A DNA stretch of 64,000 bases from Nocardiopsis sp. TSRI0078 (GCF_001905145.1 NZ_LWLB01000011.1:1-64000), one strand, 5' to 3'; positions 1-8,530 are shown, counted from the first letter of the stretch. The notes: generated by a model not told the origin, from the letters alone. Numbers and translations are program-made.

Positions 1-1
1 C

Positions 2-895
2 ACCCTCCTCCACCACCGCACCTACCAACTCCTCTTCGCCCTCCACCTCCTCGGCCCCACCCACTACGGCGTCGACACCCCCACCACCACCCCCCACCAA
101 CTCCTCATCCTCGCCCCCAGCGCCCTCACCCTCACCCTGGGCTACCTCCTCCTCCCCCTCACCACCGACATCTACCTACGCTTCAACCGACTCCTCCTCT
201 CCCCCTCCGAAAAAGCCCGACTCACCGCCCGCGTCGCCCACCTGGCCACCAGCCGCGCCAACACCATCGACACCCAGGCCGCCGAAATCCGCCGCATCGA
301 ACGCGACCTCCACGACGGCGCCCAAGCCCGCCTCGTCGCCCTGGGCATGAACCTCGGCATGGCCGAACACATCGTCGAACAAGACCCCCAAGCCGCCCGC
401 ACCATGCTCACCCAAGCCCGCGAAACCACCCGCCACGCCCTCACCGAACTCCGCGACCTCGTCCGCGGCATCCAACCCCCCGTCCTCGTCGAACGCGGAC
501 TCCACGGCGCCGTCCACGCCCTCGCCCTCACCCACAACCTCCCCATCACCGTCACCATCGACCTCCACGGCCGCCCCGCCGACCCCGTCGAATCCGCCGC
601 CTACTTCGCCATCGCCGAACTCCTCACCAACACCGCCAAACACGCCCACGCCACCCACGCCTGGGTCCACATCAACCACGGCCAGAACCGCCTCGTCATC
701 ACCGTCACCGACAACGGCACCGGCGGCGCCGACCCCACCCCCGGCAGCGGCCTCGCCGGCATCCGCAGGCGCCTGGACGCCTTCGATGGCACGATGAACA
801 TCACCAGCCCCCCGGGCGGCCCCACCATCGTGACCCTGGAGATCCCGTGCGCGTTGTCCTCGCCGAAGACCTTGCCCTCCTCAGAGAAGGCCTGA
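2..895 (+). CDS. Sensor histidine kinase, NarL/LuxR-linked type (5' truncated)
   Basis: The reading frame is open from the window edge, so the true start lies outside. Hydrophobic segments near the start look like membrane helices. They are followed by the HisKA_3 dimerisation/phosphoacceptor motif RIERDLHDGAQARL around nt 291-335 (His in LHDG), then a HATPase_c domain with N-box-like ELLTNTAKHA, a G1 box DNGTGG and a G2-like GSGLAGI. This is the architecture of kinases that phosphorylate NarL-family regulators. The end overlaps the next gene, a NarL-type regulator, by 49 bases, so the two are translationally coupled and almost certainly form one two-component system. The signal sensed cannot be told from what is visible. 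Confidence 0.9.
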   Translation, partial: TLLHHRTYQLLFALHLLGPTHYGVDTPTTTPHQLLILAPSALTLTLGYLLLPLTTDIYLRFNRLLLSPSEKARLTARVAHLATSRANTIDTQAAEIRRIERDLHDGAQARLVALGMNLGMAEHIVEQDPQAARTMLTQARETTRHALTELRDLVRGIQPPVLVERGLHGAVHALALTHNLPITVTIDLHGRPADPVESAAYFAIAELLTNTAKHAHATHAWVHINHGQNRLVITVTDNGTGGADPTPGSGLAGIRRRLDAFDGTMNITSPPGGPTIVTLEIPCALSSPKTLPSSEKA

Positions 896-1494
896 CCCAA
901 CTCCTCCAAGCACACGACTTCACCGTCGTCGCCGCCCTCGACAACGGACCCGACCTCCACACCGCCCTCACCCAGCACAAACCCGACGTCGCCATCGTCG
1001 ACGTCCGCCTACCCCCCACCTTCACCGACGAAGGCCTCCAAGCCGCCATCGCCGCCCGCACCCAGATCCCCGGGCTGCCCATCCTCGTGCTCTCCCAACA
1101 CGTCGAACAGCTCTACGCCCGCGAACTCCTCTCCGACGACACCGGAGGCGTCGGCTACCTCCTCAAGGACCGCGTCTTCGACATCGGCCAGTTCATCGAA
1201 GCCGTCCGCCGCGTCGCCGACGGCGGCACCGCCATGGACCCCGCCGTCATCTCCCAACTCCTGGCCCGCCAGGACCAGAGCGGACCCCTGGCCCAACTCA
1301 CCCCCCGCGAACGCGAAGTCCTCGCCGAAATGGCCGAAGGCCGCTCCAACTCCGCCATCGCCGGACGCCTCTACATCACCGAAAAAGCCGTCAGCAAACA
1401 CATCAACAACATCTTCACCAAACTCGACCTACCCCCCTCCTCCGACGACAGCCGCCGCGTCCTGGCCGTCCTCGCCTACCTCAACGGCCAATGA
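847..1494 (+). CDS. LuxR/NarL-family response regulator
   Basis: This 215-aa protein has an N-terminal receiver domain, with acidic residues in the VLAED segment and the phosphoacceptor Asp in DVAIVDVRLPP, followed by a C-terminal LuxR helix-turn-helix starting LTPREREVLAEMAEGRSN. Family length and layout are normal. The GTG start lies inside the upstream kinase gene. It is the cognate transcription regulator of that kinase; its targets are unknown. A GC hairpin follows the stop. Codons end mainly in C or A (CTC, GAA, CAA), unlike genes beyond 6.6 kb, which prefer CTG, GAG and CAG. Confidence 0.93.
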   Translation: MRVVLAEDLALLREGLTQLLQAHDFTVVAALDNGPDLHTALTQHKPDVAIVDVRLPPTFTDEGLQAAIAARTQIPGLPILVLSQHVEQLYARELLSDDTGGVGYLLKDRVFDIGQFIEAVRRVADGGTAMDPAVISQLLARQDQSGPLAQLTPREREVLAEMAEGRSNSAIAGRLYITEKAVSKHINNIFTKLDLPPSSDDSRRVLAVLAYLNGQ

Positions 1495-1502
1495 CACACA
1501 AA

Positions 1503-1525
1503 GGGCGGGCCGAAACGACCCGCCC
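1503..1525 (+). terminator. Hairpin after two-component operon
   Basis: GGGCGGG and CCCGCCC form a 7-bp stem around a short GA-rich loop, eight bases after the response-regulator stop. There is no T-tract, as is common in actinobacteria. It sits between convergent genes and may serve both. Confidence 0.55.
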
Positions 1526-1557
1526 CACAAACAACACCCCAGCGCCCCAAGCCCTAC

Positions 1558-3483
1558 CTACGACGGCTCACGACGCACCCGGTACAAACCATCGATCTCC
1601 TCCGAGAACGCCCGCAACACCGCCTCACGCCGCAACTCCCCCGAAGGCTGCACCAATCCCGACTGCACCGTGAACTCCTCAGCCAACACATGGAACGACC
1701 GCACCGCCAAATGCCGCGGCACACTCCGATTGGCCTCATACACCAACCCCTGCACCTCACGCAGCAGATCACGATCCCCCGCGATCTCCTCCGGCGCCAT
1801 CGACAACGGCCGACCGTTCACCAACCGCCAGTACTCCAACTGGTCACGCACCAACGTCACCAGCGCACTCGCGAACGGCCGCCCCTCCACGATCACCAAC
1901 ACCTGACTGATCAACGGATGCGCACGCAACCGCGCCTCGAACTCCGCCACCAGCTCAGCGTCACCGCGCTCCTCCACCGGCTCACCCACAGCAGGCAACA
2001 CCTCGGTCAGCTCATCCCCCGACGGCTCCACCGCACGAGACCCCCGCACAGGCCCACGCACCACGAACCGCCCCGGAACCTCCACCGTCGCCGCCTGCGG
2101 CCGCAACCGGCCCACCACCCTCACGAACCCGTCCGCGTCCACCTCCACCGCGAACCCCGTCGCCAACCACCCCTCACGAAACGCACTACGCGAAGCCTCC
2201 CCGTCACCCCAGTAACCCGAGAACACCCCACCACCACGCACATGGGCCTCACCCTCACGCGAGACCCACAACTCACGCTCCCCGACAACACGCCCCACCG
2301 TCCCCGGCACACGATCCCCCACAGCACCGGACACGAACACACCAGCGGTCTCAGCCGTACCGAACGCCTGCACCACCGGAACCCCCACACCCCCGTAGAA
2401 GGACTCCAACCGATCCGACAGGCCACCACCCCAGCACACCGCCAGATGCACCCGACCACCCAGCATCTCCCGCACCCGCGCGAACTGCCAGTCATACATC
2501 GACCGCGACAACCGCCGCCAGGCACCCTTCCTCGGCGCCCGGTCGAACTGCACCGCCGTGTCCACCGCAGAGTTGAACGTCCCCAGAGAGTCCCACCCCG
2601 TCGAACGCGCACTCCCCTGCTCACGCTCGAAGATGCCCTCCAACAACCCCGCCGAGCACACCAGCACCGTCGGCTTGAACGCCTCCGCCTGCGGCAACAG
2701 ACCAGCCGCACCCGTCAACCCCACACGCACACGACCCACCATGCACGCCACCAACGACGCCAACCCCGGAATCTGCGACAACGGCAGATCCAGCAGAGTA
2801 CTCGCCCTACCCGCAGGCAGCTCCGACATCCGCGGCCACATCCGGTCCACCAGATCCGCCGCCGACGACAGCAACGCCCCGTGCGACAGCACCACACCCC
2901 GCGTCGACCGCGAGACCGTACTCAACGGATACAGCACCACCGCCGCGTCCTCGGCCACCGTCGCATCCCGCCGGAACCGCACCGAGGACGCGTCCATGTA
3001 CGCACCCAGCCGCACCACGTCGGCCAGGCCCTCCTCCATCCGCCACACACGGCCCAGATCCGGCAACTCCCGCTGCAACCCCGACACCACACGCAGCAAC
3101 CGGTCACCCTGAACCACCGCCGCCGCCGGACGCGTCTGACGCACCACATGCGTCACCCGCTCCGCCGACACCGACCTCGCCAACGGCACCAGCACCGCCC
3201 GCACCGACCACACCGCGAACGCCAACCGCACCCACTCCTGGTGCGAACCCGACACCACCAGCACCCGGTCGCCCTCACCCACACCGGCCGCGACCAGACC
3301 CTTGGCGACCGCCGTCACCTCCGTGGCGAACTCACCAGCCGTCACACGCTCCCAACGGCTCCGCTCCCCCCGCACCGAGAACACCTCGGCACGCGCATCC
3401 TCGGTCGCCATCCCATAGACCAGCTCGCCCAGCCCGGAAAGACCCCGAGCCCACGTCCCAGGAGTGACACTCGGCTCGCCCAT
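1558..3483 (-). CDS. Acyl-CoA synthetase-like protein with degenerate active site
   Basis: About 641 aa with the overall plan of FadD15-type long-chain acyl-CoA ligases: an N-terminal AMP-binding domain (residues ~20-430) and a C-terminal subdomain. The catalytic motifs are eroded. The phosphate-binding loop, normally YTSGTTGxPKG, reads LYPLSTVSRSTRGVVLSHG. The TGD motif is TGF. GRKKE is GRLRPQ. The C-terminal catalytic Lys region reads VQPSGELRREAV with no Lys. The whole protein has only about three lysines. It is unlikely to activate fatty acids in the usual way; a binding or regulatory pseudoenzyme is inferred. ATG 3483 is preferred because AGAGGA lies nine bases upstream; GTG 3489 is the alternative. 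It is convergent with the response regulator. Confidence 0.75.
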   Translation of the reverse strand: MGEPSVTPGTWARGLSGLGELVYGMATEDARAEVFSVRGERSRWERVTAGEFATEVTAVAKGLVAAGVGEGDRVLVVSGSHQEWVRLAFAVWSVRAVLVPLARSVSAERVTHVVRQTRPAAAVVQGDRLLRVVSGLQRELPDLGRVWRMEEGLADVVRLGAYMDASSVRFRRDATVAEDAAVVLYPLSTVSRSTRGVVLSHGALLSSAADLVDRMWPRMSELPAGRASTLLDLPLSQIPGLASLVACMVGRVRVGLTGAAGLLPQAEAFKPTVLVCSAGLLEGIFEREQGSARSTGWDSLGTFNSAVDTAVQFDRAPRKGAWRRLSRSMYDWQFARVREMLGGRVHLAVCWGGGLSDRLESFYGGVGVPVVQAFGTAETAGVFVSGAVGDRVPGTVGRVVGERELWVSREGEAHVRGGGVFSGYWGDGEASRSAFREGWLATGFAVEVDADGFVRVVGRLRPQAATVEVPGRFVVRGPVRGSRAVEPSGDELTEVLPAVGEPVEERGDAELVAEFEARLRAHPLISQVLVIVEGRPFASALVTLVRDQLEYWRLVNGRPLSMAPEEIAGDRDLLREVQGLVYEANRSVPRHLAVRSFHVLAEEFTVQSGLVQPSGELRREAVLRAFSEEIDGLYRVRREPS

Positions 3484-3622
3484 ACCCACTCATCCTCTGC
3501 CACATCGGAAGGCAGGCACACCAGGCCCACCTCAATCGGGGAATTGCGACCTACTGTGCCCATTTCCCCATCACACGGCAACCCGGAGAACAGCGAACCA
3601 CCAAACCCCACACCCCCTGGGG

Positions 3623-4900
3623 TCATCCGACCTTTGAACGCACAGACCACACATACGCCGCCAACGCCAACCCCGCGGCAGAGGCCATCACCACCGACAT
3701 ACTCACCAACGACGGCTCACCCGACGCCGTCAACCCCGCCAACGACGCCACACCGCCGCCCAACGAGAACTGCAACGCACCCATCAGCGCCGAAGCCGTC
3801 CCCGCCACCGCGGCAGGCTGACCGTCCAACGCCGTCACCGTCGCATTCGGCATGATGAACCCGACACTGAACATCATGAACGCCAACAACGCCACGACCA
3901 CCCACAAAGCAGCCGCACCGACCAGCGCCAACACCACCAGCACACCCACCGACACCAGCGCCGCAGCCAACCCCAGGCCCAGACGCCGCAACGTCTCCAC
4001 CCGGCCGACCAACAACCCGTTCGCCTGCGTCCCCGTCATCATCCCCAACGCATTCACCGCGAACAGCCCCGCATACAACTGCGGCGAAGCACCGAACTCC
4101 GTCTGCGCCACGAACGAGAACGCCGACACATACGTGAACAGCATCCCGAAACTCAAACCCAACGTCAGCACCGGACCCACAAAACGCGGCTGACGCACCA
4201 GACCCACCACCGTCGACATCAGCGCACGCGGCCCCTGCCGACGGCGATCCTCCACCGGCAGACTCTCCGGCAGCCACAGCAGCACCAACACAAAACTCAG
4301 CGCCGCCATCACCGCCAACACCCAAAAACTCACCTGCCACGGGCCCACCAGCAACAACTGCGCACCCGCCAACGGAGCCAACAGCGGCGCCAACATCATC
4401 ACCAGCGCCAGACGCGAGAAGAACCGCACCGCGCCATCGCCCTCGAACAGGTCACGCACCACCGCACGCGCGATCACCGCACCCGCGGCACCCGCCATAC
4501 CCTGCACGAACCGCAACACGATGAACAGCGTCACGTTCGGCACGAACACACACAGCACCGACGTCAGCGTGAACACGGCCACACCCGCCAGCAGAGGACC
4601 CCGCCGCCCGAAGGCATCGCTCATCGGCCCGATCACCAGCTGTCCCACCGCCAGCCCCAGCATCATCGCCGTCAGCGTCAGCTGGACCCGCGCCTCACTC
4701 GTCCCCAGATCCCGGGTGATCTCGGGAAAGGCCGGGAGGTACATATCCGTCGCCAACGGCCCCGTCGCCGTCAGCACGCCCAGCACCATCACCAGCAAAG
4801 CGACCGACCTACGCGAAGGCGTCCAGGGTCGGCTCCGCACCGGGGCCGACTCGACCACCCCCCGTTCAGGGGCCGTGGAGGGGGAATCAGGGGACTGCAC
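3623..4900 (-). CDS. MFS drug-resistance transporter, Bcr/CflA type
   Basis: About 425 aa with twelve predicted hydrophobic segments. The family motif TGPLATDMYLPAFPEI occurs in helix 1, and the MFS loop motif GPMSDAFGRRGPLL between helices 2 and 3. The GTG at 4900 is chosen because GGAG lies five bases upstream; the longer open frame to 5017 lacks hydrophobic or conserved sequence. The role is proton-driven efflux from the cytoplasm; the substrate is unknown. Like its neighbours to the left it has strongly skewed codon use, here G/T-ending in the sense direction. Confidence 0.85.
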   Translation of the reverse strand: MQSPDSPSTAPERGVVESAPVRSRPWTPSRRSVALLVMVLGVLTATGPLATDMYLPAFPEITRDLGTSEARVQLTLTAMMLGLAVGQLVIGPMSDAFGRRGPLLAGVAVFTLTSVLCVFVPNVTLFIVLRFVQGMAGAAGAVIARAVVRDLFEGDGAVRFFSRLALVMMLAPLLAPLAGAQLLLVGPWQVSFWVLAVMAALSFVLVLLWLPESLPVEDRRRQGPRALMSTVVGLVRQPRFVGPVLTLGLSFGMLFTYVSAFSFVAQTEFGASPQLYAGLFAVNALGMMTGTQANGLLVGRVETLRRLGLGLAAALVSVGVLVVLALVGAAALWVVVALLAFMMFSVGFIMPNATVTALDGQPAAVAGTASALMGALQFSLGGGVASLAGLTASGEPSLVSMSVVMASAAGLALAAYVWSVRSKVG

Positions 4901-5047
4901 AGGCACTCCAGTTCGCAGAAGCGGAAAAACCGAAAGGGAGGACTTCCCGACGGCGGGACCAACCACTCCATACCAACATCCCGACCCCGCGCACCGCCTC
5001 CTCTCCAAGCCCCCCAATACCTGTGATATCCGTTACGACCCGGACCG

Positions 5048-5476
5048 TTACCTTACGAGCCGGTCCAGCAACCGCACGACCTCGACCTCCGGATCCTCCG
5101 TCAGACCACCGTGGATCGGCCCCGGCTGCACGATCGTGCTCCGCGGCGCGGTCAACCACCGAAACCGCTGCCCCGGCCGCTCACGGCCGGCCGCACCCGC
5201 ACCGGCACCACCACGGCACATCACCTCGACCGCCTCCAGCGCACGCCGCACACCGGCCACGTCCACCCCCGGATCCACGGCCAGCAACCGCCCCTCGTCC
5301 AACGCCGAACGAGCCCCCAGGAACCCGCGCTCCTGGCAGTACACGATCACCCCGGCGTTCACACACTCACCGCGCTCCAACCGCGGCACCACCCGCAACA
5401 GCGCGTACTCGAACACCGCGCGATCGCGCTCCTCACCCACGCGGCCGGTCGTCACCGCATCGCTGTAACGCCTCAC
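5048..5476 (-). CDS. DUF3037 family protein
   Basis: A 142-aa protein with the DUF3037 signature: a central FEYALLRVVPRLERGECVN segment, then VIVYCQERGFL and a C-terminal half rich in Arg and Pro. No catalytic residues are known for the family. Its ATG overlaps the stop of the HipA-like gene (ATGA), so the two are cotranscribed and translationally coupled. A HipA-like kinase followed by a DUF3037 protein is a pairing I recognise from other actinobacteria, but no function has been established to my knowledge. Confidence 0.8.
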   Translation of the reverse strand: MRRYSDAVTTGRVGEERDRAVFEYALLRVVPRLERGECVNAGVIVYCQERGFLGARSALDEGRLLAVDPGVDVAGVRRALEAVEVMCRGGAGAGAAGRERPGQRFRWLTAPRSTIVQPGPIHGGLTEDPEVEVVRLLDRLVR

Positions 5477-6249
5477 CCCGTCACCTCCGGCAACCAGGAA
5501 CGGTCGGCCACCCGCGCCAGCAGGAACCGCACATACGCCTCACGAACCTCATCGGGAGAGTCGAACCCGGGCTCGTCCACCAGCCACTCATCAGGTACCA
5601 GATCCACCACACGGCGCAGCATCCCCTCGTCCACCAAAGGCGCCAGCGCCGCGTCCGCGGCGGCCAGGTCCGGAGAGGACCCCGAGAGCACGTGGTCGGA
5701 GGCGTCGTAGGCGCGGCCGACGAACCTGTCGGCGTTGGCCCAGTTGTGATGGAAGATCAGCGTCGCGCCATGGTCGATCAGGTACGGCCTGCCGTGCCAC
5801 AGGAGCATGTTCGGGTTGCGCCAGGAGCGGTCCACGTTGCCGGTCAGGGCGTCGAACCACAGCACCCGCCCGGCGAAGTCCCGGTCCACCCCGAAGGTCA
5901 GGGGGTCGAAACCGAGCGATCCCGGCAGGAAGTCCATCCCCAGGTTGAGCCCGCCGCTGGCCTTGAGCAGCTCCTGCACCTCGGGGTCGGGCTCACTGCG
6001 GCCGATCACCGCGTCGAACTCCACCAGGACCAGTTCGGGAACGGGCAGCCCCAGGGCCCGGCCCAGCTCACCGGAGACCACCTCGGCCACGAGCGTCTTG
6101 CGCCCCTGGCCCGCTCCGAGAAACTTGACCACGTACATCCCCAGGTCGTCGGCCTCGACCAGCCCCGGGAGCGAACCTCCTTCGCGCAGCGGCAGTACAT
6201 ACCGCGTCGCGATCACCTTTCTCAGCACGCGGACCAGCATAGGCACCAT
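5473..6249 (-). CDS. HipA-like kinase domain protein
   Basis: About 258 aa of HipA-type kinase fold. The catalytic-loop-like LTGNVDRSWRNPNML (Asp and Asn conserved) is followed by LIDHGATL in the place of the DFG motif, and VVKF near residue 40 may supply the ATP-binding Lys. It lacks the N-terminal HipA domain of toxins such as E. coli HipA, and no HipB antitoxin is adjacent. The start is uncertain: ATG 6249 or ATG 6240, neither with a good Shine-Dalgarno; the upstream open frame to 6483 is not conserved-looking. It is first in an operon with DUF3037. The DNA composition changes inside this gene (C/A-rich top strand left of ~5.6 kb, balanced to the right). Confidence 0.75.
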   Translation of the reverse strand: MVPMLVRVLRKVIATRYVLPLREGGSLPGLVEADDLGMYVVKFLGAGQGRKTLVAEVVSGELGRALGLPVPELVLVEFDAVIGRSEPDPEVQELLKASGGLNLGMDFLPGSLGFDPLTFGVDRDFAGRVLWFDALTGNVDRSWRNPNMLLWHGRPYLIDHGATLIFHHNWANADRFVGRAYDASDHVLSGSSPDLAAADAALAPLVDEGMLRRVVDLVPDEWLVDEPGFDSPDEVREAYVRFLLARVADRSWLPEVTG

Positions 6250-6557
6250 CCGGTGCGGACCCGCCCCGCCTCCCGCACACCCACGGGGCGATCCCGCGCG
6301 GCGAGAAGCTCTGAGCCGAACACAGGCGGGTGCTCCGACCGGACCCGGCGTTGCCGGGCACACCCCTTCCTGAAGCGCCCGGTAAACGACGCTGAACACG
6401 TTCCAGGCACCCACCGGATACGGACACGACACGCCGACGTGCCTCTGAAGAGGTTTGATAGGTCGGGCGGCGTAGCCGCACAATGTTCTATATTATTCAA
6501 ATCTTTTTGGAAAAAAGAACTGCCACCTTTACGACGTAGATTTTTAGTAGACGAGCA
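6250..6557. other. Intergenic AT-rich island
   Basis: No gene is supportable here. Positions ~6480-6550 are strikingly AT-rich for this genome (runs of T and A around 6490-6520). The stretch lies upstream of the HipA-like operon and could hold its promoter. It contains one copy of a 24-base motif repeated at 31620. Confidence 0.5.
6524..6547 (+). repeat. Dispersed 24-base motif, copy 1
   Basis: This stretch begins CACCTTTACG and ends TTTTTAG. It matches 31620-31643 at 21 of 24 positions. Both copies lie in AT-rich intergenic islands beside otherwise GC-rich genes. It may be a protein-binding site or the relic of a mobile-element end. Confidence 0.5.
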
Positions 6558-6590
6558 GAGAGGGCCCGGGTCCGAAGCCCGGGCCCTCTC
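6558..6590 (-). terminator. Terminator of kinase-like membrane protein gene
   Basis: A perfect 13-bp stem (GAGAGGGCCCGGG with its complement) around a 7-base loop, 18 bases beyond the stop of the leftward gene that starts at 7318. On the leftward strand an A/T-rich stretch follows. Confidence 0.75.
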
Positions 6591-6607
6591 ACGGCCTCTC
6601 ACACGCT

Positions 6608-7318
6608 CTAGAGGTTGTCCTGGGGCGAGTCGCCCCACTCCCCCTCACCCTCCCCCGGAGACGGGATCACCGGCGTGGACGGGCTCCCCTCCCCGTCCTC
6701 CTCAGCCGGGGCGGACCCCTCCCCCGGCTGGCCCCCCGGGCTCTCCTGCCCCTCCGAGGGCGGCGCGGACCCCGGCATCTCCGGCGGGGAGAACTGCAGC
6801 ATCCACCAGTACAGCAACGACACCAGCAGCAGGAGCAGCAGCAGAACCAGGCCCAGGCCGCCGATCAGCCACCAGTTGCCCTCCCCCGCGGCCACCGCGC
6901 TGTCCCGGCGCCCGCTCCAGGGCGCCCACCGCACCGACGCCGCACCGCGCGAACCCGCCCAGTGGGGCATCACCACCGGGCCCCGCGCGGCCACCCGGCC
7001 CGACCGCGCCGCCGCCTCCAGGAAGTCCTGCGCCGAAGCGGACCCCCCGTGGGGCACCGCCACCCACAGCGCCGAACGCCCGTGCGTACGGGCCGCCACC
7101 ACGTCGGGGCTGGCGCGCACCGCCTCCGCGAAGCGCTCGCGCGCCGTACCGTCGCCGGCGGCGCCCGAGTCCAGGACCGCCACGCTCACCTGGTCCCCCG
7201 AGCCGTCCCGGCCCAGGTAGACCACGCCGAGGGAGGAGTCGCCCAGCCGTCCCAGCAGCCGGTAGCCGCCCAGCTGGCGCGGGTCGCCCTCGTTCAGCCC
7301 CATCGTGGGAACCGCCAT
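6608..7318 (-). CDS. Membrane protein with kinase N-lobe-like domain
   Basis: A 236-aa protein. Residues ~12-35 (LGGYRLLGRLGDSSLGVVYL) resemble the Gly-rich loop of Hanks-type Ser/Thr kinases. The beta-3 Lys position reads SVAVL with no Lys, and there is no HRD or DFG motif, so only a non-catalytic N-lobe remains. One membrane helix, rich in Leu (~150-178), is followed by an acidic Pro/Gly/Ser-rich tail of ~55 residues. ATG 7318 is chosen because GAGGGG lies eight bases upstream. It is divergent from the MoxR-DUF58-VWA genes by 150 bases and may work with them. Function is unknown. Confidence 0.65.
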   Translation of the reverse strand: MAVPTMGLNEGDPRQLGGYRLLGRLGDSSLGVVYLGRDGSGDQVSVAVLDSGAAGDGTARERFAEAVRASPDVVAARTHGRSALWVAVPHGGSASAQDFLEAAARSGRVAARGPVVMPHWAGSRGAASVRWAPWSGRRDSAVAAGEGNWWLIGGLGLVLLLLLLLVSLLYWWMLQFSPPEMPGSAPPSEGQESPGGQPGEGSAPAEEDGEGSPSTPVIPSPGEGEGEWGDSPQDNL

Positions 7319-7468
7319 GTCCTTTCCCCTCTCTGCCCGCCCCGTCCGTCCGCTTCGCCGCGTTGTGTACCGGACTGGTGCCCGCGGAGCGGGTAGTGTC
7401 ACCACAGGTGAGGATCCACAACCTATCCGGTGCCCCCGCGTCGGGGCTCCCTGCTAGGAAGGCGGGAC

Positions 7469-8530
7469 ATGGCAGAGACCGGAAACGGCTCCGCGCCCTC
7501 CCAGGGCCCCGAGAGCAGCCCGGGCGAGCCGACCAGGCTGCTGCGCGCCGCACTGCACGAGGTGTCCACGGTCATCGTGGGACAGGAGCGCATGGTGGAG
7601 CGCTCCCTCATCGCCTTGGTCGCCAACGGCCACTGCCTGATCGAGGGCGTGCCCGGCATCGCCAAGACGCTGGCGGTCTCCACCCTGGCCCAGGTCACCG
7701 GCGGCTCCTTCACCCGCGTGCAGTTCACCCCGGACCTGGTGCCCTCCGACATCATCGGGACACGCATCTACCATCCCTCCACCGAGAAGTTCGACGTGGA
7801 GCTGGGCCCGGTCTTCGCCAACTTCGTCCTCGCCGACGAGATCAACCGCGCCCCCGCCAAGGTGCAGTCGGCCCTGCTGGAGGTCATGGCCGAACGGCAG
7901 GTGTCCCTGGGCGGCACCACCTATCCCCTCCCCTCCCCCTTCATCGTCATCGCCACACAGAACCCGGTCGAGTCCGAGGGCGTCTACCCGCTGCCCGAGG
8001 CCCAGCGCGACCGGTTCCTGATGAAGGTCAACGTCGGACACCCGCGCGCGCACGAGGAGATGGAGATCCTGCGCCGGATGTCTAGCACCCCGCCCACCGC
8101 GCACCAGGTGCTCGACCCCGTCACCCTGGGCGAGCTGCAGGCCGACGCCCAGCGCGTGCACGTCCACCAGCTCATCGCCGACTACGTGGTGCGGCTGGTC
8201 ATGGCCACCCGGGAGCCGGAGAACCACCAGATGCCGGACCTGCGCCAGGTGCTGGAGATGGGGGCCAGCCCCCGCGCCACCCTGGGCCTGGTCTCGGCCG
8301 CGCGGGCCCTGGCGCTGCTGCGCGGGCGCGACTACGTGCTGCCCGACGACGTGCGGGTGCTCGCCCACGACATCATCGCCCACCGCCTGGTGCTCACCTT
8401 CGACGCCCTGGCCGACGGGGTCACCGCCGAGCAGGTGGTCGACCGGATCCTGTCGACCGTGCTCGCGCCGCGGGTGATCTGGGACGAACCGCCCAGTGGA
8501 GAGACCGCCTCCTTCGCCTCCCCGAGGTGA
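7469..8530 (+). CDS. MoxR-family AAA+ ATPase
   Basis: A 353-aa protein with the MoxR signature: a Walker A variant GVPGIAKT, Walker B LADEINRAPAKVQ, sensor-1 region IATQNPVESEGVYPLPEAQ, and a C-terminal lid domain. MoxR ATPases are thought to act as chaperones that help assemble or activate partner complexes through von Willebrand A proteins. The ATG at 7469 has AGGAAGG upstream. DUF58 and VWA genes follow closely in the same direction, the standard MoxR-DUF58-VWA module. Confidence 0.93.
   Translation: MAETGNGSAPSQGPESSPGEPTRLLRAALHEVSTVIVGQERMVERSLIALVANGHCLIEGVPGIAKTLAVSTLAQVTGGSFTRVQFTPDLVPSDIIGTRIYHPSTEKFDVELGPVFANFVLADEINRAPAKVQSALLEVMAERQVSLGGTTYPLPSPFIVIATQNPVESEGVYPLPEAQRDRFLMKVNVGHPRAHEEMEILRRMSSTPPTAHQVLDPVTLGELQADAQRVHVHQLIADYVVRLVMATREPENHQMPDLRQVLEMGASPRATLGLVSAARALALLRGRDYVLPDDVRVLAHDIIAHRLVLTFDALADGVTAEQVVDRILSTVLAPRVIWDEPPSGETASFASPR

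Noticed and set aside
5473-6249. Classical HipBA toxin-antitoxin module
   Set aside because: There is no HipB-like DNA-binding protein on either side and the HipA N-terminal domain is absent.
5023-8085. Very long open frame on the + strand (about 1020 codons)
   Set aside because: It crosses five well-supported genes on both strands and encodes low-complexity Arg/Pro/Gly-rich sequence; a by-product of high GC.
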